Virus record (IMG/VR): IMGVR_UViG_3300044529_000016
Coordinates: 1 to 42,730 of that record
DNA from: a virus
Direction: 5' to 3' (one strand)
DNA length: 42,730 nucleotides
Under the pieces are notes generated by a model. It was not told where the DNA came from, did no database searches, and worked only from the letters and a program-made list of their open reading frames with translations. This document shows positions 35,713 through 42,425 of the stretch, in pieces. Both the position numbers and the translations under genes were made by a program. The stretch's first letter is position 1. Each line of letters opens with the position of its first letter.

Positions 35713-36537
35713 ATGGAATGGTTCCGATACAAGACCCGCACAATTGAGTGCCGCAAGGTCCAGGCGCTACCCGCTCCTCTGTTTAAGGCTTGGGTGAACC
35801 TCTTGTGCATCGCCAGTATTTATGATGGAACTCTTCCAGCAGTTCCCGAGATAGCCTTTCGGCTGCGCTGTTCAGAAGACCGAGCCGCCGAGTGGATTGC
35901 CTCGCTGAAAGAGTCGCATCTTATTGACTGTAACGGAGATGGTAGCTTTTCAATGCACGATTGGAATGAGCACCAATATGTTTCAGACAACGTTACAGAG
36001 CGTGTAAGGAAACACCGTGCGAAACGGGCAGGAAACGTTTCAGTAACGGCCCCAGATACAGAACAGATACAGAACAGAACAGAGACAGACTCAGATGCAG
36101 AAAAAACCTTTGCGCTGGCCCCCTCTGACGCGGGCGTGGTTCGACCCCCTGTACCAACCTTCGAGGACTTCTGGCGGGTCTGGTGGAACAAAACAGCCAA
36201 GGCCGACGCGCAAAAGGCGTGGCCCGCGGCGGCGCACTCCCACGGAGCGGCTTTCCTGATTGAGCAGGCCCTCTCGGATCGGGCGCGGTTCGAGCCCACT
36301 GAAGACTGGAGTTGGCGCGCGAAGCTGCACCCGGCGACGTGGCTGCGCGGGAGGCGGTGGGAGGATCAGACGCCGATTGCGGTCCCGAAGAAGAACGGCC
36401 ACATTCCCCAGTACACGCCTGACGTGGTGCCAGCAGAGACGCCACAGCAGCGTAGGGAAGCGCTGGAGTGGATGCGGGAGCACGACCCGGACCCAAAGGC
36501 GCGGGAGTATGCTGCAAAAGAACTGGGGGCCACGTGA
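35713..36537 (+). CDS. Replication-organiser-like winged-helix protein (274 aa)
   Basis: The N-terminal 100 residues (MEWFRYKTRTIECRKVQALP; LFKAWVNLLCIASIYDGTLP; IAFRLRCSEDRAAEWIASLKES; MHDWNEHQYVSDN) follow phage replisome organiser and DnaD-like winged-helix domains that load a helicase at the origin. Residues 90-150 are polar and linker-like; the C-terminus (FEDFWRVWWNKTAKADAQKAW; LHPATWLRGRRW) matches the C-terminal motif of such proteins. No helicase or polymerase is coded here, so host enzymes would be recruited. Confidence 0.78.
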   Translation: MEWFRYKTRTIECRKVQALPAPLFKAWVNLLCIASIYDGTLPAVPEIAFRLRCSEDRAAEWIASLKESHLIDCNGDGSFSMHDWNEHQYVSDNVTERVRKHRAKRAGNVSVTAPDTEQIQNRTETDSDAEKTFALAPSDAGVVRPPVPTFEDFWRVWWNKTAKADAQKAWPAAAHSHGAAFLIEQALSDRARFEPTEDWSWRAKLHPATWLRGRRWEDQTPIAVPKKNGHIPQYTPDVVPAETPQQRREALEWMREHDPDPKAREYAAKELGAT

Positions 36538-36746
36538 GGCGTAAGAAACCCCGCCCAGTGCTTCCTCCACCGTGTGCCGTTTGCCGGCCAACAGGAGGCT
36601 ACTGGCGCATCGGATTTATGGGTGGGCTGGAAAGGTGCGACTGTCCGCGCGGCGTGGCCCTGAGCCAAATGCGGCGCAACCGGGGCAGGCTGCCGGCGGC
36701 GAAGGCGGAAGCGTTTGACGGCCGAATGGCTCAGACAGGAGAGTGA
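36534..36746 (+). CDS. Small cysteine-containing protein (70 aa)
   Basis: GTG start overlaps the replication gene stop (GTGA). CAVCRPTGGYW ... ERCDCPRG could form a zinc site; the termini are basic. No family recognised. GAGAGTGAA after it serves the next gene. Confidence 0.58.
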   Translation: MRRKKPRPVLPPPCAVCRPTGGYWRIGFMGGLERCDCPRGVALSQMRRNRGRLPAAKAEAFDGRMAQTGE

Positions 36747-36747
36747 A

Positions 36748-37044
36748 ATGCCAGTCCGAATGATTGCAGCCGAGCCCGCCACCTGGCCGGCGCACCTTAC
36801 CCCAATTGGAGTCCACGAACCTAAAGACAACCCGTGGGTGGAGTCTAAAAAAAAAGAATTGCCGCGGCTGCAACTCGTGACGGTCACAGCACTGCGCCCG
36901 CTTTGCCCAAAGTGCGGCGGCGACCGCGGATCATGGGGACGCAGGTACTGTAGTGCGAAGTGCCGCAAGGCGTTTTGGATCTGCCGTCAGCAGACAGAGA
37001 AGCGGCGAGTGTGGGACAGGGAGCGGAAGAGGCGGCACGCATGA
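36748..37044 (+). CDS. Small zinc-ribbon protein (98 aa)
   Basis: CPKCGGDRGSWGRRYCSAKCRKAFW is a CxxC/CxxxC ribbon (split), followed by a very basic tail (RRVWDRERKRRHA). The N-terminal 50 residues are proline- and acid-rich. It likely binds nucleic acid. GGAG precedes the ATG at 36748. Confidence 0.62.
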   Translation: MPVRMIAAEPATWPAHLTPIGVHEPKDNPWVESKKKELPRLQLVTVTALRPLCPKCGGDRGSWGRRYCSAKCRKAFWICRQQTEKRRVWDRERKRRHA

Positions 37045-37118
37045 CGCGGTTACGGCGGCAGCAACTCCGAAGCGGGCGGAACTGAAGAGAATTTCGAGAG
37101 CGAGTTTGGAGGCTAAAA

Positions 37119-37415
37119 GTGGGAATTGAGACGGCGGTAAAAGAGCACCCGACCAAGCAGAAAAATAGTCCAAGATTTCTCAGAACTGCGAAGAAAGAGA
37201 GAGGTATAGCCGTGAGCGATGATACAGAATGCACGGAGGACTGCAAGATTAGCATAGTGATGAGTGGATCGGCAGCGGATGCCCTGATTGAGTGGATGCT
37301 GGTGAGCCCTCCCGGAATTGTGAAGGATCGTGATTTGCTGCTTCCTGTGGTTTTGAAGATTAATGACTTACGCCGAAGGACTTCACGTAAACGGCTTGAG
37401 CAGTTGGATTTCTAG
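37119..37415 (+). CDS. Hypothetical protein (98 aa)
   Basis: GTG 37119 has GGAGG 6 nt upstream. A basic N-terminus (KEHPTKQKNSPRFLRTAKK) precedes an acidic helical part (SAADALIEWMLVSPPG; VLKINDLRRRTSRKRLEQL). An inner GTG at 37212 is an alternative start for the conserved-looking part. No family recognised. The gap 37045-37118 holds only a possible 14-codon frame from 37041. Confidence 0.55.
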   Translation: MGIETAVKEHPTKQKNSPRFLRTAKKERGIAVSDDTECTEDCKISIVMSGSAADALIEWMLVSPPGIVKDRDLLLPVVLKINDLRRRTSRKRLEQLDF

Positions 37416-37418
37416 TGT

Positions 37419-37455
37419 AACAACAAAACGCATCTGAAATGTTTGAACATCTCAC
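37419..37455 (+). repeat. 37-bp direct repeat, copy 1
   Basis: AACAACAAAAC, then CTGAAATGTTTGAACATCTCAC, matches 37775-37811 except for two bases. It contains the inverted repeat ATGTT-TG-AACAT. It lies just before the SD of the gene at 37475. Confidence 0.85.
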
Positions 37456-37474
37456 ATCCAGGAGAGCAAGCCAA

Positions 37475-37774
37475 ATGAGTAAGGACTTCTGCGATTACTG
37501 TGAACGTCCAGTTCCAGGCGGGTGCCTGCACTTATACGGCAGCCAAAAGCAGTGTGTGGTCGGCTCACGCGAAGACGCCGAATGGATTGTGGGCATGGCA
37601 ATATGGGAAGACTTGACAGATCGGCGCGGTGTTAAAAATGAACTTAACGCCTGCGAGGATTCGATCAAGGCCGAAATCATAGAGACAATTGGGAGCTTGG
37701 CAATCGCCGCCTATCGAAAGCTGACTGCCGATTCAACGGCACCTGACCAGGCGCACGACGGGCGCGAAGGCTGA
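37475..37774 (+). CDS. Cysteine-containing hypothetical protein (99 aa)
   Basis: CDYCERPVPGGCLH ... KQC could form a zinc site; the middle is helical (DAEWIVGMAIWEDLTDRRG; IETIGSLAIAAYRKL). The C-terminus LTADSTAPDQ and its DNA recur at the end of the gene at 39882. AGGAG precedes ATG 37475. It is flanked by two copies of a 37-bp repeat, as if it were a cassette. Confidence 0.6.
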   Translation: MSKDFCDYCERPVPGGCLHLYGSQKQCVVGSREDAEWIVGMAIWEDLTDRRGVKNELNACEDSIKAEIIETIGSLAIAAYRKLTADSTAPDQAHDGREG

Positions 37775-37828
37775 AACAACAAAACTCACCTGAAATGTTT
37801 GAACATCTCACCTGATAGGGTGTAAAAT
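37775..37828 (+). promoter_or_regulatory. Promoter with operator-like repeat before terS
   Basis: Copy 2 of the 37-bp repeat (37775-37811) contains TTGAAC (37799-37804), followed by 18 bp and TAAAAT (37823-37828). The inverted repeat ATGTT-TG-AACAT overlaps the -35, a likely operator site. The leader to ATG 37869 is about 33 nt and lacks a clear SD. Confidence 0.55.
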
Positions 37829-37868
37829 GGCGCGTAGTTCAGATAACAGGGAATTAACACGGTTTTAA

Positions 37869-38189
37869 ATGCCTTTTACGAAGGGAATGAAGCGGCCGGC
37901 CGGGGCTGGACGGAAGAAGTCCTCACCCAACAGAACCACCGTTACGGCGCTTTTGGATAGTTTGGGCTGCGACCCCATCGAGGGCATGGCACGTCTCGCG
38001 ATGGACGAAGATCAGGCCGCCTCCCTCCGCGGCCGGATGTATGCCGAGCTGGCCCAGTACCGCTGGCCGAAACTGAGGGCGATGGAACTCTCTGGACCTG
38101 GCGGCGCACCAATCGAGGTCAATGCTTCCCCACGACAATTGCTCACTGATCGAATCGCTAGCATTTCTCAGCGAAACCGAACAAGCTGA
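37869..38189 (+). CDS. terS: Small terminase subunit-like protein (106 aa)
   Basis: The basic N-terminus KRPAGAGRKKSSPNRTTVTALLDSLG (split) and the helical pattern (GMARLAMDEDQAASLRGRMYAELAQYRWPKLRAMEL, split) are those of small DNA-recognition subunits. It ends in a proline/asparagine-rich tail. The gene overlaps terL by 68 nt, as is common. It would bind the packaging site and direct the large subunit. Confidence 0.75.
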   Translation: MPFTKGMKRPAGAGRKKSSPNRTTVTALLDSLGCDPIEGMARLAMDEDQAASLRGRMYAELAQYRWPKLRAMELSGPGGAPIEVNASPRQLLTDRIASISQRNRTS

Positions 38190-39504
38190 AGCGCTTGCAG
38201 GATTCACTGAGGACGAGATTCGGTCTCTGATTTGGGACTGGCGTGCCAATGCCCGAAAGAACCAAATTCAGCCCGCAGGAGATTGGCGGTTCTGGTTGCT
38301 GCTGGCGGGCCGGGGCTTCGGCAAGACCAAGACCGGCGCTGAGACGGTGCGTGAATGGGCGTCTCAACCCCTTGAAGCTCCGATTCACCTGGTGGCTCCC
38401 ACCGCTTCTGACATCCGCGGTGTGATGATTGAAGGACCTTCCGGGATTCTGTCCTGCTATCCACACGGAAGCGGCCCTGTGTACGAGCCTTCCAGGCGCC
38501 ATCGGTTGACATGGCCTAACGGTAACGTGGCTCTCGGGTTCTCGGCCGATGAGCCAGAACGACTTCGCGGCCCTCAGTGCGGTAGGTTTTGGGCAGATGA
38601 GCTTGCAGCGTGGCGCTACCTTGACGCGGCCTGGGATAACCTGATGTTCGGTTTCCGCGTCGGCTCCGATCTTCGGGGCGTCATCACCACAACCCCGAAA
38701 CCCTTGGAACAGCTTCGCAAGATGATTGCCGACAAGGGCACAATCGTAACAAGGGGAAGCACTTACGATAACCGATCGAACCTCAACCCTGAATTTCTGT
38801 CACACGTCATCACGAAGTACGAAGGGACGCGGCTGGGCCGGCAAGAACTCAATGCGGAACTGCTGGATGACGTTCCCGGCGCCCTGTGGACCCGGAAGCT
38901 GATCGACGCCGGCCGCGTCCACCACACCGAGGTCGATAAGCGGCCCGATGTGATAATCCGAATCGTGGTGGCTGTCGATCCGGCTGTCACTTCCGGCGAA
39001 GAGTCTGACGAGACTGGAATTATTGCCGCCGCTTTGACGCGCTCGCTGCACGTCTTGGTCCTGGACGATGCCTCGTGTAAGGAAACCCCTCTTGGGTGGG
39101 CCAAAGCAGCTACGGGGCTCTTAGGCGCAAGGCGTGGTGATCGCATCGTGGGAGAGGTCAACAACGGCGGTGACCTGGTGGAGGCCAACCTCCGGGCCGT
39201 CGACGCCAATGTTCCGTACCGCAAGGTGTGGGCCAGCCGCGGCAAGGCGGTACGCGCGGAGCCCGTCGCCGCACTGTACGAGCAGGGGCGCGTCCACCAC
39301 GTGATGCGCGATGGAACGCACGGGACGGATTTCGACAAGCTCGAAGACGAGATGTGTTCCTACGTTCCTGGAGTCACCGGAAAGTCGCCAAACCGAATGG
39401 ATGCTTTGGTTTGGGCGATAACAGACCTACTGATTGATCCGGCTCCGCAAACGGTAACCGTGCCTGTTGGTGTCGGGCCTGGGTACCAGATCTCACCCAT
39501 CTAG
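38122..39504 (+). CDS. terL: Terminase large subunit (460 aa)
   Basis: DNA-packaging motor and nuclease. Walker A is LAGRGFGKTKTG (about 61-72). RFWADELAAW carries the Walker B and catalytic acid (about 155-164). ITTTPKP is motif III, the coupling motif. The RNase H-like nuclease starts at VAVDPAV (D about 286), with VNNGGDLVEANLR and a late DALVWAI segment. Length and order are complete. The portal does not follow directly, since about 7.6 kb of accessory genes intervene. ATG 38122 lies inside terS. Confidence 0.95.
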   Translation: MLPHDNCSLIESLAFLSETEQAEALAGFTEDEIRSLIWDWRANARKNQIQPAGDWRFWLLLAGRGFGKTKTGAETVREWASQPLEAPIHLVAPTASDIRGVMIEGPSGILSCYPHGSGPVYEPSRRHRLTWPNGNVALGFSADEPERLRGPQCGRFWADELAAWRYLDAAWDNLMFGFRVGSDLRGVITTTPKPLEQLRKMIADKGTIVTRGSTYDNRSNLNPEFLSHVITKYEGTRLGRQELNAELLDDVPGALWTRKLIDAGRVHHTEVDKRPDVIIRIVVAVDPAVTSGEESDETGIIAAALTRSLHVLVLDDASCKETPLGWAKAATGLLGARRGDRIVGEVNNGGDLVEANLRAVDANVPYRKVWASRGKAVRAEPVAALYEQGRVHHVMRDGTHGTDFDKLEDEMCSYVPGVTGKSPNRMDALVWAITDLLIDPAPQTVTVPVGVGPGYQISPI

Positions 39505-39511
39505 TACCACA

Positions 39512-39563
39512 CGTCCGCGTTGCGGATACTTTTCTCTTGCAATCCGTCCGCGTTGCGGATACT
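39512..39563 (+). repeat. Duplicated 19-bp operator-like element
   Basis: CGTCCGCGTTGCGGATACT occurs at 39512-39530 and again at 39545-39563, identical, 33 bp apart (about three helical turns). Each holds the perfect palindrome TCCGC-GTT-GCGGA. The second fills the promoter spacer. Confidence 0.9.
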
Positions 39564-39565
39564 AT
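39537..39565 (+). promoter_or_regulatory. Island promoter (TTGCAA-17-TACTAT), operator in the spacer
   Basis: TTGCAA (39537-39542), 17 bp, TACTAT (39560-39565), ending 7 nt before GTG 39573. A leaderless transcript is predicted. The TCCGC-GTT-GCGGA palindrome lies between -35 and -10, so a bound repressor would block polymerase. Confidence 0.72.
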
Positions 39566-39572
39566 CTCTCCA

Positions 39573-39746
39573 GTGGCAGTGATAATCAGACGGTGCGCGA
39601 TTTGCAGCCATGAATGGCCGGCGCATCAGAACAGCCCGGAGCCGCGGCGGTGCCCAAAGAGCGGATGCCGGTCCACCAGGTGGCGGGGGAAACCCGCAGA
39701 GGCACCGAAAGGAGAGCGGACCTATGCCCCTATCGACAATGCTTGA
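39573..39746 (+). CDS. Zinc-ribbon protein behind the operator promoter (57 aa)
   Basis: RRCAICSHEWPAHQ ... RRCPKSGCRSTRW is a two-knuckle zinc ribbon seen in small phage proteins. The GTG start is set by the promoter: TACTAT ends 7 nt before it and no SD exists. Because it sits first behind duplicated palindromes it could be an autoregulator, but zinc ribbons of this kind are not known repressors. It overlaps the following gene. Confidence 0.62.
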   Translation: MAVIIRRCAICSHEWPAHQNSPEPRRCPKSGCRSTRWRGKPAEAPKGERTYAPIDNA

Positions 39747-39885
39747 CGAAATCCTGACCGAAGCTATCGAGGCGCAGCTTGACCCCCGGGCGGCAGAGCG
39801 GGAACAGCGGCGGGCGGATGCGCTGCGGAAGTTCGCGGCGGCTGCAACGGAAGAGGCTGAGTGGCTGGAAAGGCTGGTAGCATGA
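39724..39885 (+). CDS. Small helical protein (53 aa)
   Basis: AAAGGAG precedes ATG 39724. A charged helical protein (LDEILTEAIEAQLDPRAAERE; RRADALRKFAAAATEEAEW). No recognised family. It ends in ATGA with the next gene. Confidence 0.55.
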   Translation: MPLSTMLDEILTEAIEAQLDPRAAEREQRRADALRKFAAAATEEAEWLERLVA

Positions 39886-40085
39886 AGACGCTTGAGCAGG
39901 CGTGTGTGGATATCCTGAAGCTGCTGGCAGTCATTCATGGACATGAGCAGAAAACAGGCGTGCCTTTGGAATGCGAAGAATCGGCAATCTGTTACGGCAT
40001 CCGCGACCGATGGTTCGACCGATGGTTGACTGCCAATTCAACGTCACCCTCTCAACCCGAGACGGGCGCGAAGGCTGACCAATGA
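39882..40085 (+). CDS. Small hypothetical protein (67 aa)
   Basis: The N-terminal helix (TLEQACVDILKLLAVIHGHEQ) and YGIRDRWFDRWLT segment have no recognised family. The last 52 bases (40027-40078) are nearly the same as the 3' end of the gene at 37475, but a one-base indel puts their ends in different frames. ATGA overlap on both sides. Confidence 0.58.
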   Translation: MKTLEQACVDILKLLAVIHGHEQKTGVPLECEESAICYGIRDRWFDRWLTANSTSPSQPETGAKADQ

Positions 40086-40285
40086 AATTCCTCCGCTGGT
40101 GGTGCTCAACCTTCCACGGCTCCATCATGTTCGCCGGCGGTCGGACGTACGAGTGCAGGACATGCGGCCGGCGCTTCGAGAACCCGGCGAACGACGGCCC
40201 GATGAGTTCGCGCAAATCCCAAGCCCCGATGTCGAAAGAGACACGTGATGGTGTAATTCTGGAAAGCGTCGGGGCTGCGCGATGA
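40082..40285 (+). CDS. Small zinc-ribbon-like protein (67 aa)
   Basis: YECRTCGRRFENP gives one CxxC knuckle; the N-terminus (KFLRWWCSTFHG) adds a further cysteine and histidine. Basic overall. ATGA overlaps on both sides. No recognised family. Confidence 0.58.
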   Translation: MKFLRWWCSTFHGSIMFAGGRTYECRTCGRRFENPANDGPMSSRKSQAPMSKETRDGVILESVGAAR

Positions 40286-40731
40286 AACCACAAGTCCGAA
40301 GAACGCGACAAGCGAATCGTGGAGGCCTAATGACCAAGGCTGATCGTGCCTACATGGGCTTCATTGCTAAACTACCGTGCTTGTGCTGCTACGCAGAGTG
40401 GTGGAACGCGTGCGTTCGATTGCCAGACTTCTCTGCTGACCGAATCCTTTTTTTTAAAGTTGAGGCTCTGCGAGATCAATTTCCATTCCGGCAATCGTCA
40501 CGCACCGAAGTCGCCCATCTCGGAGCAAGCACCAGCCGCCGCGGACTAAGCCAGCGCTACCCGGCTAAGGAATGCGGCCCGCTCTGCGCCGGCCATCATC
40601 GGGAGTTCAAAGACTCACACCACGCGGGGACGGCGACGTTCTGGAGCAAGCACCCGCTGTTGGATCGAGACGGACTGCTGATCATGCTGCAACGAATTTA
40701 CGCGAGTAATCCTGTGGAGGTGACAATTTGA
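40282..40731 (+). CDS. HNH-like (DUF968-type) protein (149 aa)
   Basis: LPCLCCYAEW (first CxxC-type pair), EVAHLGASTSRRGLSQRYPAKECGPLC (split; AH as the HNH histidine region), PLCAGHHREFKD and FWSKHPLL follow HNH-like DUF968/recombinase proteins of phages. A central tract with many A/T bases (TCCTTTTTTTTAAAG) encodes ILFFKVEALR and looks inserted. It ends in a TTGA-type overlap. Confidence 0.68.
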   Translation: MKPQVRRTRQANRGGLMTKADRAYMGFIAKLPCLCCYAEWWNACVRLPDFSADRILFFKVEALRDQFPFRQSSRTEVAHLGASTSRRGLSQRYPAKECGPLCAGHHREFKDSHHAGTATFWSKHPLLDRDGLLIMLQRIYASNPVEVTI

Positions 40732-40994
40732 TTATCTTGGGACAGCGGTATTTCACAGAGCAGAAAGAGAAAGATCAATTCGCGTTCTTTCGGATGATTG
40801 ACGGCAATATCGTTCAGGTAGGCTACATCGCCATTGGCGAGAAGGACGCCCGCGCGGTCCTGGGATGGCTTGATGGACGAACCGAGCCAGTGCCAGCTAT
40901 TGACGACGAAAAAGCAGGGAAAGTGTTGGATGTCATGGACGCACTTCAGTTGCTTCGTGAGCGTCTGGCGTTTGCTGCGGAGCCGAAGGCATGA
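40728..40994 (+). CDS. Small hypothetical protein (88 aa)
   Basis: TTG 40728 has GGAGG upstream and overlaps the previous stop (TTGA). A beta-rich first half (QFAFFRMIDGNIVQVGYIAIG) and a helical end (KVLDVMDALQLLRERLAFAAE). No recognised family. ATGA overlap with the glycosyltransferase gene. Confidence 0.6.
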   Translation: MIILGQRYFTEQKEKDQFAFFRMIDGNIVQVGYIAIGEKDARAVLGWLDGRTEPVPAIDDEKAGKVLDVMDALQLLRERLAFAAEPKA

Positions 40995-41707
40995 CCCAGC
41001 CCACCGTGTGCGCCGTTATGTTGGTAAACGGCCGGCCTGAGATGGTTCAGCGAGCGGTGCGGAGCTTCGAGGTGCAGAGCTATCGCGATGCGTCTTTGCT
41101 GGTGCTGGATTCCGGCAAACAGCAAGTGCGTATAGGTCGGCAACTGTCGGACATTCACAAGTACGGCCATGATGTCCTGGTGAAATATATCGGAGGCCCG
41201 CTCCATAAACATACAATCGGAACCTTGCGCAATCTAGCCAACGGTCTGACGCGCGCCGATATCCTCTGCCATTGGGACTCTGACGACTGGAGCCACCCTC
41301 GCCGCATCGAAGAGCAAGTAGCCCTCCTGCAATCCAGCGGCAAGCAGTGTGTAGGCTACCGGGACATGCTGTTTTGGGACACGCGGCCCGGTGCTTTCTG
41401 TGGCGCATACGTCTACCGCAACGACCACCCGGCCTATGTGATTGGCTCGTCCATGATGTACTGGCGCACGGCGTGGGAGGCGTGCCCATTTGACGACGCG
41501 CCACACGAGGACCAGCGCTGGTGGCTGAAGAATAAGAGCCAGTGCGCGGCGGTGGGCTCGATCTATCCTGACTGCCAGCCCCGGATGATTTGCGCCATCC
41601 ACGGCGGCAACACGAGTGCCGCATATAGCCCGGAGAAAATGAAATCCGATCAGTGGCGGCGCGCGCCGGAGTGGGACGCGCACTGTGGAAAGGTGATGGA
41701 GTTATGA
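40991..41707 (+). CDS. Glycosyltransferase, GT2 family (238 aa)
   Basis: TVCAVMLVNGRPEMVQRAVRS (split) is the GT2 opening. HWDSDDW (about 94-100) is the DxD metal/donor site. A later region with AYVIGSSMMYWR and DDAPHEDQRWW resembles the acceptor-side ED motif. It belongs to the same sugar island as the GT2 genes at 672 and 3227, across the join. ATGA overlap on both sides. Confidence 0.87.
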   Translation: MTQPTVCAVMLVNGRPEMVQRAVRSFEVQSYRDASLLVLDSGKQQVRIGRQLSDIHKYGHDVLVKYIGGPLHKHTIGTLRNLANGLTRADILCHWDSDDWSHPRRIEEQVALLQSSGKQCVGYRDMLFWDTRPGAFCGAYVYRNDHPAYVIGSSMMYWRTAWEACPFDDAPHEDQRWWLKNKSQCAAVGSIYPDCQPRMICAIHGGNTSAAYSPEKMKSDQWRRAPEWDAHCGKVMEL

Positions 41708-41808
41708 TGGACCTGCCTTTTCCGTTTGTGTTTTCCGCATGTTGCGCATTCTGGATGCGCCTCTTCGGATGGCAGGACCATAGCGAGTACCAGAGGAGTA
41801 CTACCTAG
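41704..41808 (+). CDS. Small membrane-like peptide (34 aa)
   Basis: ATGATG at 41704 or 41707. It encodes MMDLPFPFVFSACCAFWMRL, then FGWQDHSEYQRSTT: one short hydrophobic stretch with two cysteines and a polar end. ATGA overlap before, direct TAG-ATG junction after. No recognised family. Confidence 0.4.
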   Translation: MMDLPFPFVFSACCAFWMRLFGWQDHSEYQRSTT

Positions 41809-42315
41809 ATGCCCGGAGACAATTTCAAGGTTGAAGTACACAGCGAAGGCCGAACGCACTTCGATGCGGCGGTGAGGATAGCGTTCGCAAATGCGCCCGG
41901 AGGAAAGGCTTCGCACTTCCTGAGTCCGGTCCCAACGTTGTCTTGCGAGAACTGTGCAGGTGGCAAGACTGGCCACTGGATAGGCGAAGACCGCAAGCAA
42001 TATTGCGAATACAAGTGCCGGGAATGCGACGGCACAGGAAAGAACCCGACACATGCCGGGATGGTGCTTCTCTGGCATGAAGATACCGTGGGCGGGGTTG
42101 CGGCATCTCCGCTACCGTTCCCGCTGACCGTAGATGCCGCTGTTGACTTCCTCTGGCGGTATTTGGAAAGCGCAGAGTTTGGTTGTCAGCCGGATCACGA
42201 TGGCAGTAACGGCAAGGGCTTCATTGTAAGCACTGGAAACTTTTGGGGTCATGTTGAGGGAAGCTATTGCGCCTTCATCGGCGTGTATCCGGACTGGCAA
42301 ATGTACGGCAAGTAA
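41809..42315 (+). CDS. Hypothetical protein with zinc-finger-like insert (168 aa)
   Basis: A first domain (FKVEVHSEGRTHFDAAVRIAF), a cysteine segment (CENCAGG ... YCEYKCRECDGTGK) like a DnaJ-type CxxCxGxG knuckle, and a second domain (LTVDAAVDFLWRYLESAEFG; GFIVSTGNFWGHV). Similar proteins without the insert occur in phages, with no known function. AGGAG lies before the ATG. Confidence 0.62.
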   Translation: MPGDNFKVEVHSEGRTHFDAAVRIAFANAPGGKASHFLSPVPTLSCENCAGGKTGHWIGEDRKQYCEYKCRECDGTGKNPTHAGMVLLWHEDTVGGVAASPLPFPLTVDAAVDFLWRYLESAEFGCQPDHDGSNGKGFIVSTGNFWGHVEGSYCAFIGVYPDWQMYGK

Positions 42316-42365
42316 TTGCGGATTCCAGTGTGCTCAACCACAGCGAAATCCGAAACGAGAACTAA

Positions 42366-42425
42366 ATGAATGAGAGCGAACAATGTACGAAGCGACACAA
42401 CGAAATCCGGAAAGCCGAAAGATGA
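42366..42425 (+). CDS. Possible micro-ORF before the methyltransferase (19 aa)
   Basis: ATG 42366 gives MNESEQCTKRHNEIRKAER and ends in an ATGA overlap with ATG 42422. It may carry ribosomes to the methyltransferase start. The words CACAGCGAAATCCG (before it) and CACAACGAAATCCG (inside it) are near-repeats. Weakly supported. Confidence 0.25.
   Translation: MNESEQCTKRHNEIRKAER

Noticed and set aside
37829-37868. tRNA-like 5' half (GGCGCGTAGTTCAG) before terS
   Set aside because: The D-arm-like part fits, but no anticodon arm, T-arm or matching acceptor 3' strand follows; a gene starts at 37869. Treated as chance.
39512-39563. CRISPR-like repeats
   Set aside because: Only two copies, the spacer contains a promoter, and there are no cas genes.
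39501-39944. Minus-strand frame of 147 codons over the operator region
   Set aside because: Its repeated SIRNAD words come from the duplicated operator; the plus strand has promoters and overlapping small genes with good signals.
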